Assembly (NCBI GenBank): GCA_027886185.1
Contig: WOAB01000056.1
Coordinates: forward strand, 13,082,001-13,146,000
Direction of reading: 5' to 3'
Origin: Rheum nobile
Lineage: Eukaryota; Streptophyta; Magnoliopsida; Caryophyllales; Polygonaceae
DNA: 64,000 bases
This document shows positions 1 through 10,306 of this stretch, in pieces; positions within the stretch are counted from its first letter, which is position 1, and each line of letters starts with the position of its first letter. The translations under genes were made by a program, and so were the position numbers. A model generated the notes under the pieces. The model made no database searches. It had not been told where the DNA came from and worked only from the letters and a program-made list of their open reading frames with translations.

Positions 1-420
1 ATAAAGAGGTTTATAAAAAAAATGAGTATTTATAATGCTTTAGAGTTTGCGAAATTAATACTTCACAATTTAGCATAAAAAGGTATTTATAACTATATTT
101 ATCAAACACCATTATATCAAAAAAGCCTTTAATTACAAAAAACATGACTTTATAAATTAGTATAACAAGGTTGGAAGAGAAAAAAACAACATATTTGACT
201 ATGATTGAATATTGGATGTTTGTTAATTATGCGTTATGAATGTCTAATTTCCTAGCCAATATAACACTATTTTTTTCCCACCTACATTTTGGAGAAGACA
301 TGCACCGCTTTCATTAAAAAAAAGTTAACCTTCAAGTACATGGAATTAGTATTTAATAGGAAATCAAGTTCAATTTGGAGTTGAATAGGATTATGTGTTA
401 TTTTTTAGTGGGAAAGAAAA

Positions 421-1086
421 TCTAACCATGTCATGTAATTCGACAAGATAAAAGAGAGCACTTCTAAGTAATGTTTAGTTATCTAAGTCATTGATTATTC
501 AACTAATCTCAACTTATCATTCTTGTCCCCATTGGTATGAAGATAATTTTTATTATGCATATCAGGGGCGGACCTACGTAGGGACGAAAGGAGGCCCGGG
601 TCCTCACTAATTTTTTATTTTTATTTTGCATCACTTCCAATCTGAGCCTACCTTCATCCCTTCTTTCTCCATATTCAATGTAATGTTATGTCAATTGAAT
701 CTATAGTATTTGTGATATGAATAGGGTATTGAGATTATACAGTTTACCTATAAGTTTTTGTTTCTCTATATACGAAATGAATTAGATTGGGTGCTTAGAA
801 AAACATCCTATGTCGAAAGTGGACTAATCCAACAATCAGAGTACTAGATGATATCATCTTCAAATTTTATTTTTCGATAAGGGTTAAATTGTATTGATAT
901 AGGATAGAACATATAAAGTTTATGTTCACCAAATATAAAACAAATCTAACCATCCTATGTAATTCAACAAGATAAAAGAGAGCACTCCTAAGTGTTGTTT
1001 AGTTGCCTAAATCACTTATTATTCAACTAATCTCATCTTATCATTCTTGTCCCCATTGGTATGAAGAGAATTTTTATTATGCATAT
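421..1086. repeat. 142-bp direct repeat pair separated by 382 bp
   Basis: Positions 421-562 and 945-1086 are near-identical; both begin TCTAACCAT and both end TTTTTATTATGCATAT. The left copy is followed at once by the hAT-like terminus at 563, while the right copy runs on into different AT-rich sequence. This looks like an old segmental duplication, one copy of which later received a transposon. No coding potential is visible in either copy or in the 420 bp to the left. Confidence 0.8.
563..640. mobile_element. hAT-like transposon terminus (CAGGGGCGGA type)
   Basis: The sequence CAGGGGCGGACCTACG followed by a short GC-rich stretch (GGCCCGGGTCC) resembles the terminus of the complete element at 24728-25106, which begins CAGGGGCGGAGCTATG. 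No matching inverted end is seen downstream before the right duplicate at 945, so this is probably a broken or one-ended copy. Class assignment rests on the shared terminal motif. Confidence 0.5.
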
Positions 1087-1407
1087 GTTATGTTCACTCA
1101 GTCTCGATTAATTCTTGTTTTGTTGAATTTTTTACACCTCTTCCATGCATTGTTGATTTTTTTTTTATTTGATGAGGAAAGAATTCGAAGTACCTGACAT
1201 AACAACGTCGGGTAGATAGAGAGGCTGATAAATCGGTGCCGGACAAACCGGACAATAAGAACAATAAATCAAGCATAGAAATTACAACAAAGAAAAAATC
1301 GAGCTAAAACAACCAAGAGCGAGTGGTAAGCAGAGCACGATCAGATGAAAGCGCCATCGGAAGTCGAGTCAGAAATAGGAAATCATGCGGAAGTGCTGAA
1401 TGGAATA

Positions 1408-1497
1408 CCATGACGTTACCCTCTCTTCTAAGAGGGATCTTCAGGAGCCTCAACCATGACGTTGCCCTCATATAAGAGGGATCTTCATTGAGCCACA
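1408..1497. repeat. Tandem duplication, period 46 bp
   Basis: Two consecutive copies start CCATGACGTT at 1408 and 1454. Each contains CCCTC, about ten variable bases, AAGAGGGATCTTCA and then GAGCC. Inside each unit CCCTC and GAGGG are complementary and could pair as a small stem. The duplication lies in non-coding sequence. Confidence 0.8.
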
Positions 1498-1499
1498 TA

Positions 1500-3960
1500 C
1501 ACGACCATGACTACGAATACTCAGACATCACCCTAGATCAGCTCCACAAATACAGCAAAGAATTTGACACCTATACTTGAATCAAACGGAACCGAATAGA
1601 TAACCAAGGGTGATAATTGATGTGAAAAAAGAACATCAATTAGTCTTGTTAATTGGTAAAAGTTGTGGTATTTTGTTTAAAAAAGGAAGTAAGATTAATA
1701 TGGTATAAAAATTGAACTTTAATAATGTTTTCTAGTTCTCAAGATTTTTTATTAGTACTTTTGGTAAATTGGGCAAGGTGGATGAACTTTGATATTAAGA
1801 AATGTTATAGAAGAAAAGTACGGTAGACTTCTTTCCATAAAAAGAACCAATTTTTAAATTTGGTGGGGTCCAAAGAGTACAAATATTAGTTGTACACCTT
1901 TTTTGATTAATACTTTCTTTTTTTCTATTTTGGTGTGGTGCACAAGTTTCTTCCTCTTATTTCTTTGTTATTTATTTTCATCTCTTGATATTACTATAAA
2001 GCCATTAACACAGATCGATCAAGAGATGAAGAAGGGGTGGCAGCCCAACAGGTTACGTGGTGGCTCGACAAGCAACCGGTTGGAGGTACCACGAACGAGG
2101 GTGGTGGATCAGGCTTTGCTTGTTTGCATAAGATGCATATTTGGTTTAGATCTGGGTTTCACCCACCACACAAAGTGACTTGTGGTTTTTGTGTTGGTTC
2201 TAGGGAGTGCCAGAACCAAAACTCTTCTTTATTGATATTCAAAGAAAAACAAGTATAGAAAACTTATCCTTTTATTACATATGTATTTTGTTTACTGAGG
2301 ATACACTTTTTTTATTTTTTATTTGAGTTCGTAATTACAGATATAGAAAAGGAGCAGTCTGCAAGTAATCAATGGGATGGTGTGATCTTAAGGGGAGATT
2401 CTTGTGGTGGTATGATGATTGAGATCTGGTGTCACCTTAGGGTGGAAGGTTTGGGAAAATCCGATGGTGGGCGAGGTGTAGAGATTTGGTATGGACCAGA
2501 AGGAGATTGAATATGTTCGACAGAGAACATCATCAACATCGAAGATGGATCTCAGCCAATAAAGGGAGGAAATTAGTCAAGAAGTTGTGATTTTCATCTA
2601 TTGAAATCAAAAGCCCCAAAACGCTTTTGAACCCAGTGTTCATATTGTTTTTATTTTTCTATTGTTCTTTACAAGTAAAAGCTATGAGTTTGGAAAGCTG
2701 AAAAGGAGATTATATTCAACATTTGTTTTCCGAATTGAGTTGATCTTTTGAGGGATTACCTCATGAAGGTGTTTGAAGGGTACGTTAAAGGGGGACTCAA
2801 AATTCTTTTTGTTGATTGTTGTTGTTGTTGAAGGAGGTTTACTCCTTTGGTTGTTTGGGGGTTAATCCCTTTGGTTTTTGGGATTTTCTAGAGAGAAGGG
2901 GGAGCCTCTCTCTGTGTCCTCGTCTTTCTGTTGAATCATTGTTTTGTAATCATGTATCCCTCATGGGAAACTCTTTTAATTTGCTATTAATAATAATTAC
3001 ATCAGACTATTTTAAAATTGATTTTTAGTCACGCAGGATTTGTGCCCCCACTGGGCAAAAATCCTGCGTATGCCCTTGTACACGTGGATGAAAAATAAAG
3101 ATAAAAACATAAGTAGTTCACATAGGAAATTGTTATATTGAAATTAAGCTATCACTGTCCAAATAATCTCCATAATGTTAATGAAATTGAGAAGGAAATC
3201 AATAGCGAATAATAAGAGTTGGTAAGATAAGATACCTTCTGCTTGCACCAACCCCCACTCGTTCACAGTTCCATCAAGTTGTAAAAAAATTATACAACTT
3301 ACCTAGATGAATGTAGAGTCATTTTTTTGTGTGAATATCACATACCAAACTGATTGGATGTGAAACACCAACATATTCTTGAAATCAGAAAAACAAGGAA
3401 ATGAAAATGTTCATTCAAGGGTCACTAGAAGGCCAACACAAATGTGTCAATGTGTGAGTTAGCAAATAACCTACCTATGTTGAAAACATAAACAACTCAG
3501 AACATGCCAACAAGGGTCATGGTTGTGGAATATAGCACAACTTACATGTGTTGAAACTAGAATCAAGTTCATAGCACATTAACATGTGTTACAACCGCGA
3601 GAAATAACAGGCTCCACCTGTGTCAAAGTCTACAACTGTAACTAATGCTTGGAATTTACCTTGAACACATGCCATCTATCACATGGATCAACTTAGCTTA
3701 TTTTAGCACGAGGCTAGAGCAAGTTGAGCTGAGCAATGCCAACATTGTTTAGCCAATAATTAAAGCAAAGATGCTTGCAGTGAAGAGTATATAGCAAAAC
3801 TATGTCAAGCAAGCAAATAAGAGACGACTTACATTACGAAAACGAAGTACAGATCTGCCCTTGAACCACATACAAACTATTCTTAAGAAAAATTTAGAAG
3901 TACCAAAATTGAAAGGTGAAAATGGTTCCCAAACATGAATCCCAAAACTTCAAATTGAAA
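1500..3960. other. Intergenic stretch without a recognisable gene
   Basis: Only short chance ORFs are present (the longest is about 90 codons, near 1903-2178) and none has a recognised motif. The base composition around 2030-2180 and 2330-2960 is less AT-rich than the flanks and may be worn transposon sequence. A 39-bp hairpin at 3031-3069 is listed separately. Confidence 0.6.
3031..3069. repeat. Short perfect hairpin
   Basis: ACGCAGGATTT (3031-3041) is the exact reverse complement of AAATCCTGCGT (3059-3069), with an inner GCCC/GGGC pairing in the 17-base loop. It lies at the edge of a sequence change and could be the 3' hairpin of a transposon such as a Helitron. No adjacent CTRR end is clear, so no class is assigned. 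Confidence 0.6.
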
Positions 3961-3979
3961 GGTGAAAAGTTAATCTTGA

Positions 3980-4226
3980 GGCACAACTCCTACCCGTCGA
4001 CGTCCGGGGAGTAGAGAGGGTGGATCAGAGGAAGCTTGTATGGATTGGTCCGACTCTGCAGAGGAATCTTGCTCAGAGTTACGACCAGGTAGACGAAGTC
4101 GTCGGACGGCAGGAGTTGTGCCTTTTGGGATTTGGAATCGAAATCCCTCCATTTCAGCAAGGCTTTGACAACTTTTTCTACGGCCTCGCCGGAGACGACG
4201 GTAGGAGGCGGCTCAGTGACGTACAT
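3980..4226 (-). pseudogene. Truncated copy A of a ribosomal-L1-domain (RSL1D1-like) gene
   Basis: The frame starts with ATG at 4226 and gives an N-terminus with ALLKWRDFDSKSQKAQLL and then DDFVYLVVTLSKIP...RTNPYKLPL. This resembles plant ribosomal L1 domain-containing (RSL1D1/Cic1-like) proteins of the nucleolus, as I remember the family. It is about 87% identical by eye to the start of copy B at 5780. The frame hits TAG at 3990-3992, the same codon position at which copy B has a TAA, and similarity to copy B ends about ten bases later near 3980. Only about 80 of the expected 300 or more codons remain, so it is a dead 5' fragment. It is the downstream member of a tandem pair. Its promoter, unlike copy B's, is still attached. 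Confidence 0.7.
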
Positions 4227-4269
4227 GCTCTATTAGAGTTGTATCTATATGGGAGAGATGGAGAATAGA

Positions 4270-4460
4270 GCTAGGGTTTTGGCTCTTCCCTTAAATCATT
4301 GTGCTGATTTGGGCCTTGATTTAATTACTTCCATTGGCAGGCCTTTGTTGGTGGGCTACTCTTTTTCCCTTTGGCCCTTCATCAACCTTGTTCTGCCCAA
4401 CAATTTTTAAATTACATTGGTGGGCCTTTTAGGAATATAAAAGAAAGATTGTGGCCCATT
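4270..4460 (-). promoter_or_regulatory. Telo-box plus site II promoter of copy A
   Basis: Reading toward copy A on the minus strand there are several TGGGCC/TGGGCT-class (site II) motifs. On the plus strand these appear as TGGCCCA at 4452, TGGGCC at 4421, TGGGCT at 4352 and TGGGCCT at 4310. A telo-box AAACCCTA (plus strand TAGGGTTT, 4272-4279) lies about 45 bp upstream of the ATG at 4226. In plants this combination is typical of promoters of ribosomal-protein and ribosome-biogenesis genes. It independently supports the L1-domain identification of the adjoining fragment. Some motifs occur on both strands, so individual site orientation is uncertain. Confidence 0.6.
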
Positions 4461-4561
4461 GCCCCTTTCTTCCATCCAAATTTGATAAGCGCACAGTATA
4501 ATAAGTACTAGTTTAAACCCTCGTGCCATGCACGATCCGAATTTATTTTTGAAAGAATTTA

Positions 4562-5780
4562 TTAGTATACGAATAAAAGTCGGCTTAGCCGCCGACTTCT
4601 TTGGTGCGGTACTTGCTCATCTGCTCCATCAATAGTACCACCATCAATGGCCAACTCATCAGAAGTAGCAGTATTCTTCACCTTGTTCATCTTCTTAGGT
4701 GCTTCTACTCCCTCCCCTGCTCCATCAGCAACAACACCCTTCCCATTGACCTTCGTCTTAGAAGACTTGTTCTGTGTTGGCGCTTGTTCCTCTGCTCCAT
4801 CGGCCTTCAAATTCATCCCCTTCTTCGTCTTAGCAGACTTTACTTCCTCCTCTGCCTTCCGGTCCTTGTCAGCCGCACCGTCCATGTATCTAACTTGATG
4901 AATCCTACCCTTCTTGGACGACTCCCTGGGGCACTTCCTACTCGACAAGACAACCTCTCCCTCTCTTCTTCCCCTCAGTGGCACTTTCCCCCTTCTTAGG
5001 CGAAGCCGCAACAACATTCAAGTTGGCCTCAGGCAGAGACTAGTAATTAGTCAAGGCCACAGAGTTGGACAACTTCAAGTGGAGAGACCTGATTTTATTC
5101 CACTTCTTAGGCACAGTATCTGCAACCTCGTTGATGGCAGCCACCACATTGCCGATGATGTCCCCAGGCGCCATGGAAGACCTGACAACCCTCACGATGC
5201 TGCAAGTCCCCGTCTTTAAGTGCAACAAGGCGGAGCTGCACAACCTCTCCACATGCTCCTTCCAGTTGTGGTGCTCTAGATCCACGGCCACGGGGATCTT
5301 CTTCTTCTTGAAGAAGTGCTTCTCGAGATGCTTGGAGAGCAACGAGATGATCCTTCTATCAGCTAAGAACATGGCGTACGAATCGCAAAACTTTTGCTTT
5401 GCCTCAAAAAGATTGTAATCGGTTTTGAGTTTGGAGAACTTGATTACCTTGGGGAGCGGGATGCTTTCGACGGCAATTTTGGCTTTGGCGTCCTTGGAGG
5501 TGGGGAGACGGTCCGGGCAGTCGTCCAGGAAGAGGCACAACTCTTACTCGTTGGCGTCCGGGGAGTAGAGAGGGTGGATCAGAGGAAGCTTTTACGGATT
5601 GGTCCGGCTCTGCGGAGGAATCTTGCTCAGAGTTACGACCAGGTAGACGAAGTCGTTGGACGGCAGGAGTTGTGCCTTTTGGGATTTGGAATCGAAATCC
5701 CTCCATTTCAGCAAGGCTTTGACAACTGTTTCTACGGCCTCGTCGGAGACGGCGGTAGGAGGCGGCTCCGTGACGGACAT
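4562..5780 (-). pseudogene. RSL1D1-like ribosomal-L1-domain pseudogene, copy B
   Basis: From ATG 5780 the minus strand encodes a nearly complete L1-domain protein: N-terminal ALLKWRDFDSK region (5780-5592), VIKFSKLKTDYNLFEAKQK and HFFKKKKIPVAVDL in the L1 core (5540-5042), then a Lys/Glu-rich nucleolar-type tail (about 5017-4562). Such proteins act in rRNA processing or nucleolar control. It is dead. There are in-frame stops at 5592-5594 (TAA where copy A has a Tyr codon), 5544-5546 (TAA, shared position with copy A) and 5040-5042 (TAG, probably from CAG), and a frameshift near 4955-4965 in a purine run. No intron is apparent. The upstream side is not a promoter: integrase coding sequence from a gypsy element abuts within about 15 bp of the ATG. 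Which reading frame was the original C-terminus is uncertain. Confidence 0.75.
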
Positions 5781-5789
5781 GCACTGTAT

Positions 5790-6891
5790 GTGCCGATGGC
5801 GGTAATGCCAAACGATATGCTAATGATCCCACTCTGTCAAGGATTTCAAACGGTCCCACATAGCGAGGATTAAGCTTTCCATGCTTACCAAATCGGAACA
5901 CACCCTTGGATGGCGATACCCTGACAAACACTTTATCCCCAACTTCAAACTCAACATTTATGCGCTTCAGATCTGCATACGACTTTTGTCGACTCTGAGC
6001 AGTCAACATCCTCTGTCTTATTAAAGCAATGTCCGAGGCAGTCCTATCTACTAACTCTGGTCCGAGCAAAATCTTGTCAGCATTTTCATCCCAGCAAATT
6101 GGGGATCTGCACCTTCTACCATATAAAGCCTCAAGTGGAGCCATCTTAATGGTAGCATACCAACTATTGTTGTAGGTGAACTCAATTAGACTCAGGCTGT
6201 TCTCCCAACTAGTCGGACGATCAAGTACACAAGCTCTTAGCATATCTTCCAGGGTCTGGATGGTTCTCTCAGACTGTCCATCCGTCTGAGGATGAAATGC
6301 AGTACTGAATCTCAACTCGGTTCCCATGGCCTTGTGTAATTCCTTCCAAAATTTTGACATGAATCAGCCATCACAATCCGATACAATGGTCTTGGGAATA
6401 CCATGTAAACGGAAAATCTCGTGTAAAAACACTTCTGATAGTCTTTGGACTCCCCATGTTGACTTAATAGCCACGAAGTGAGCATTATTCGTGAGTCTGT
6501 CAACGATCACCCATATCGCATCCTTCTGAGTTTGAGTCTTGTGTAATCCTATGACGAAATCCATAGTAATGTCTTCCCATTTCCATTCTGGTACTGGAAG
6601 AGGTAGTAATTCACCACCTGGTCTGCGGTGCTCTATCTTGACTCTCTGACAAGTCAAGCATCTTGCTACGAACTCTGCCACATCCCACTTCATGTTGGGC
6701 CACCAAAACTTCTTTCTGAGGTCCTTGTACATCTTGCTAGAGCCTGGATGTACAGAATATGCTGATGAATGAGCCTCATTCATCACCAATTGGCGGAGAC
6801 TATCAACGTCAGGTAAGCAGATCCGGTCCCGAAACCAGAGTGTTCCATCTTCTTGAATCACGAAACCGAGAGCCTTCCCATTCATCACTTC
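5790..6891 (-). pseudogene. Ty3/gypsy (chromovirus-like) integrase remnant
   Basis: One minus-strand frame from 6888 shows the integrase zinc finger (H40, H47, C77, C80 of this fragment), the core Asp in ITMDF (residue 110), the VSD Asp (residue 171) and, after a stop, the core Glu in TDGQSERT. The C-terminal part runs to VGPFEILDRVGSLAYRLALP. The only nonsense change is TGA at 6364-6366, probably from CGA. The preceding VSDRD motif reads VSDCD, also consistent with C-to-T at CpG. Gag, protease, RT and LTRs are absent. The left break is at the start codon of the L1-domain pseudogene and the right break, about 6891, abuts an Athila protease fragment in the opposite orientation. Confidence 0.9.
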
Positions 6892-6894
6892 AAG

Positions 6895-7019
6895 GAGGAC
6901 GAGTAATGTTAGGGAGGCCTTTCATAAAGACCTCTAACACAAAGATCGACGTGGGCATAGGTACGATAAGCATGGAATTTGACCGGAGGAAGGTAGAGCA
7001 CAGACTGGAGTCCATTTAG
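6895..7019 (+). pseudogene. Athila gag-protease C-terminal fragment
   Basis: The frame reads MLGRPFIKTSNTKIDV then ISMEFDRR and stops at 7017-7019. It aligns with MLLGRPFMKTANTTIDV followed by LTMEFDGDG in the open gag-protease ORF at 53080-55767. This is the C-terminal flap and helix region of the retropepsin-like domain; the catalytic Asp portion is missing. Confidence 0.75.
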
Positions 7020-7943
7020 GAGCATCCCCCAGATTCAAGAGTGCAGAGTACGGTTGCAGGAGGCAACCCAGGTTGAGAAGGTATAGCAGGACGTCGTGCC
7101 GCGACGATAACTATGGCGCTGCTCGGGCGGCAACCCGAGGTATGAGTTGCTGAACTCATCTTTGTCTTTTGTTTTCGTTACGATTTGTTACTGTTTTTAA
7201 TTTTGTTGCATTAGCTGTTATTTTCTTTTTCTTTCTTCTGTGGGCCACTAGAACTAACTTTGCAGCGGAGCCCCGACCCCAGCAACCTGCGATCGCGGTT
7301 CCACCACGGTGTTCCACGGAGTTTAGTTCTACAAAAAATAAAAAATAAATAAATAATAAAATAAAATAATTGGCCACAAAATTTATTTCCGATGCATTTT
7401 CCGATGCGGTTAAACCCTCGTAACTCGCGCCGACTGTTACACTGCAGGGCATTAACCCCGCGATCGCGGTATCTCGTCGCCGAGCCTATAAGAGTGAGGC
7501 GTGGCGGAGGCATTTTACAACACCTCCACCGCACGCTCTCACTCTCCAAACACTCGAATCTCCGACTCCGACCACCGCGACGACACCCTACAGCCCCGCG
7601 ACCATCGTCCCGCCACCGCGACGTCGTTTGGGTGAGATCTCCATTTTTCCCTCGGATTTCTCATTGCCTCACGAGCCGCGATCGCCGGACCATCGCCTGA
7701 AGCCCCCGCGACCACCATAGCGCCACCGAGGACCACCGGAGCCATTTTTATTTGAAGTTTTCTGCAGCCCAGAAACCGCGATCGCCGCTATCAAGCACCG
7801 CGATCGCCGCTGTCAAGCACCGCGATCGCGGCTCTTCTTCTCCAGAGGACTTCATTCGAGCATAAACCGCGACCGTGGCCCACACCCCGCGATCGCGGCC
7901 CCCTTCGATATTCCTTTCGTGCTTCTAGCTCCTTATTCCCACC
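7020..7943 (+). other. Athila post-pol spacer with CCGCGATCGCGG phrases
   Basis: Positions 7099-7143 (CGATAACTATGGCGCTG ... GGCAACCCGAGGTATG) match the post-pol signature of the other Athila element in reverse complement at 52951-52996. That signature normally follows integrase; here it follows a protease scrap within about 90 bp. The rest is an env leader rich in the palindromic phrase CCGCGATCGCGG and variants (near 7288, 7457, 7674, 7776-7840, 7864-7900). The ORFs in this GC-rich stretch lack recognisable domains and I do not call them. Confidence 0.65.
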
Positions 7944-9585
7944 ATGTCTGCTTTCGTAGCCAACATGAGGAGCCCGAGGCATCGATGCTATTTCGAGACA
8001 TTCAGCCAGCGGAAGATCGTCCAGACGAAATTCTACGATCGACCGATGCTGACACAACTCGGTTTGGAGGACTGCACTCATCAGTTGCTGAGCCACGGAG
8101 GGCTCGGTAACTTCATTGACTTGTCCACCCCGACACCCGATGAACTGACCCTGGAGTTCCTGGCCACGCTGGAACGCCACGACGACGGGATCACGTTCAA
8201 CCTGTTAGGGCGGCAAAGAAGGATGTCCTACCAAGGTCTGTGGGATTTTGGCATTACTGAGGAGCCCACCGAGGATTGGGAAGCTGTAGGCGCCTTGCCA
8301 GAGTTCTTCTGGCAAGGTGCGACCTGGGATGTGATCAACCCCAGCGCCGACGAGTACAACTACAAGCTGACGCACCCCTGTTTGAGGCTGGCGCACAAGG
8401 TGCTAGCCATGACCTTCCTAGGACAGGGGGAGGTGAACAAGGTCTCCAGGCAGGACCTTACAGTGCTTTGGTGTTTGACACCAGAGAGCCACACCATCAC
8501 CGACTGGGTCGAGCTGTTTCTCTCCAGCTGCCTACGACTGAGAGAAAAGAAGGGCGGCAAGATCTCCATGGGAGGCATGGTGACGCTTATCGCCCGACAG
8601 TACGAGATCCTCGCGGACCATTGGGAATTCCCCGACGAGAGCTACACATACAATATCAGGCTCATGCGGAGGTCCCATCTGCTGGAGGCCCGCGATGGAG
8701 AGTACGCCTGGCTCTCCCTGGCCGGCAACATACACCGCATGAGGTTGCCTCGTCCGATGCCTTTTGGGCCCCGGGCAAGGGATTTCTACCTTTATGCCGA
8801 CGGGGAGCAGGGATCGTCGTCCGATGAGGAAGGGGACGACGACGAGGAAGAGACTGCGGCGGAGGACATGGAGAGAGATGTGCCATCACCGCCGGGTTCC
8901 AGGGGCCCTCCTGTATATCCTGACTACACTCACCAGGCATCTGGATCTGGTAGTGCTTTTGGAGGGGCTCCTTGGGACCAACTCCTGGACAGAATGACGA
9001 ACCTGCAGCTGAGGCCGCATGAGGTTGCCTAGTTCGATGCCTTTTGGGCCCCGGGCGAGGGATTTCTACCTTTATGCCGACGGGGAGCAGGGATCGTCGT
9101 CCGATGAGGAAGGGGACGACGACGACGACGAGGAAGAGACTGCGGCGGAGGACATGGAGAGAGATGTGCCATCACCGCCGGGTTCCAGAGGCCCTCCTGT
9201 ATATCCTGACTACACTCACCAGGCATCTGGATCTGGTAGTGCTTCTGGAGGGGCTCCCTGGGACTAGCTCCTGGACAGAATGACGAACCTACAGCTGAGG
9301 CAGGATGAGCAGATACGGAGAAGCGCTGAGTGGGAACGCGGCATCTCCCAGAGGCTAGAGGAGCATGAGAGGAGAAGCGCTGAGTGGGAGCGCCAAATCT
9401 CCACCCGCCTGAAGGAGCACGAGAGGCGGAGCGCTGAGTGGCAGCGCAACATGGAGTTCAACCTTGCCTACCACGCCAACCGCCTGGACAACCACCTCAC
9501 TACCGTTGAGGACCAGGTGGTTCATCTGCAGAGGAGAGTTGAGGCTTTCTTCAACGCCTATGGATACTGGCCTCCATCCCAGTGA
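7944..9585 (+). pseudogene. Athila env-like ORF (plant-transposon-protein domain), broken by tandem duplication
   Basis: The ORF from ATG 7944 encodes the domain shared by Athila ORF1/env-like and Transposase_32 proteins: RHRCYFETFSQRKIVQTKFYD, GLGNFIDL, LTLEFLATL, ITFNLLGRQRRMSYQGL and WDFGI, followed by an alpha-helical middle and an acidic tail (SSDEEGDDDEEE). The product's function is unknown; an envelope role is only an old proposal. The frame stops at 9032 because of a 280-bp tandem duplication (8735-9014 / 9015-9300). After a second stop at 9266-9268 it resumes into a C-terminal coiled coil (9280-9585) with three SAEWER/SAEWQR heptad blocks. Undoing the duplication would join acidic tail and coiled coil, so the ancestral protein was probably about 450 residues. 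Confidence 0.75.
8735..9300. repeat. 280-bp tandem duplication inside the env-like ORF
   Basis: Copy 1 (8735-9014) and copy 2 (9015-9300) both start CCGCATGAGGTTGCCT and both end AGCTGAGG. Copy 2 has six extra bases, two more GAC codons in the acidic tract. The 280-bp offset is not a multiple of three, so the second copy is read out of phase and hits TAG at once. Confidence 0.92.
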
Positions 9586-10306
9586 GTACTTCTATTTTCC
9601 CCCTTATCTTTTTATTTGTCCTTCATACATTAAGGACAATGCATGATTTAAGCATGGGGGAGTAGAAGTATTCACTACCTATCTTGTACATATTTCTCTT
9701 CCAGCATTGTACTTTGAATTTCAGCATTTTCAATTTCAAAAAATAAAATAAAAAATAAAATAAATTCCTGGGACAAGTCGAAAACTCGAAAGGGCGGCTT
9801 GGGTAAAAAGCAGGTGGCCCGGACCAGCGCTAGGCTGGGGTAAGAAGGTGTCTGAGTGACGTAAGCTTATGTGAGCACATCTATGAAAAAAATATGAGTG
9901 GCTAGGATGAAAACCCGAAAGGGCTCCTAGGCAAAATGAGTGAAAAGAATATAAGAGTTTTCTAGGATCTCATTTTACCAATGGGGCGGCATAAGAAGAG
10001 GAGTCGAAGAAGGATTGTCGGGTAGGTTACTCTGGGAGGCATAAGGAGTCATAGATGGAGGCTAGGATTAGAGGTTACTCACACCATTGGATGTCCGGGT
10101 TAAGCTTGGGGGAAGCACTCTGCTTGCCCTTTAAGCTGGTTGAGTTGTGGATGTGTTGTGAATGAGATTGGTGCCAGGAGCTTGGCATGTGTTAGGTGAC
10201 TCTTAGTTGGAGGACATGCTTCCTGAGACCTTGGGTGCTGCATTAGAGGAGTAGACTCTTTATTAGTTTACTCGAGGACGAGCAAAGGTCTAAGCATGGG
10301 GGAGTT
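9586..10306 (+). other. Athila 3' untranslated region with two purine tracts
   Basis: Non-coding. It contains GACAATGCATGATTTAAGCATGGGGGAG (9637-9664) and AAGCATGGGGGAGTT (10292-10306); the second immediately precedes the LTR and is the likely polypurine tract. The stretch is related in reverse complement to 51611-52265 of the other Athila element, including short blocks such as CGAAAGGGC and ACTCGAGGACGAGCAAAGGTC. That conservation suggests a cis role in replication or packaging. Confidence 0.6.

Noticed and set aside
3030..3070. Helitron 3' end at the hairpin
   Set aside because: No CTRR terminus directly after the hairpin and no 5' TC end could be paired with it.
5394..5873. 159-codon plus-strand ORF across the L1-domain pseudogene and integrase
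   Set aside because: It is antisense to two recognised minus-strand features and has no domain.
8276..8827. 183-codon plus-strand ORF overlapping the env-like gene
   Set aside because: It is a shadow frame of the recognised env-like domain.
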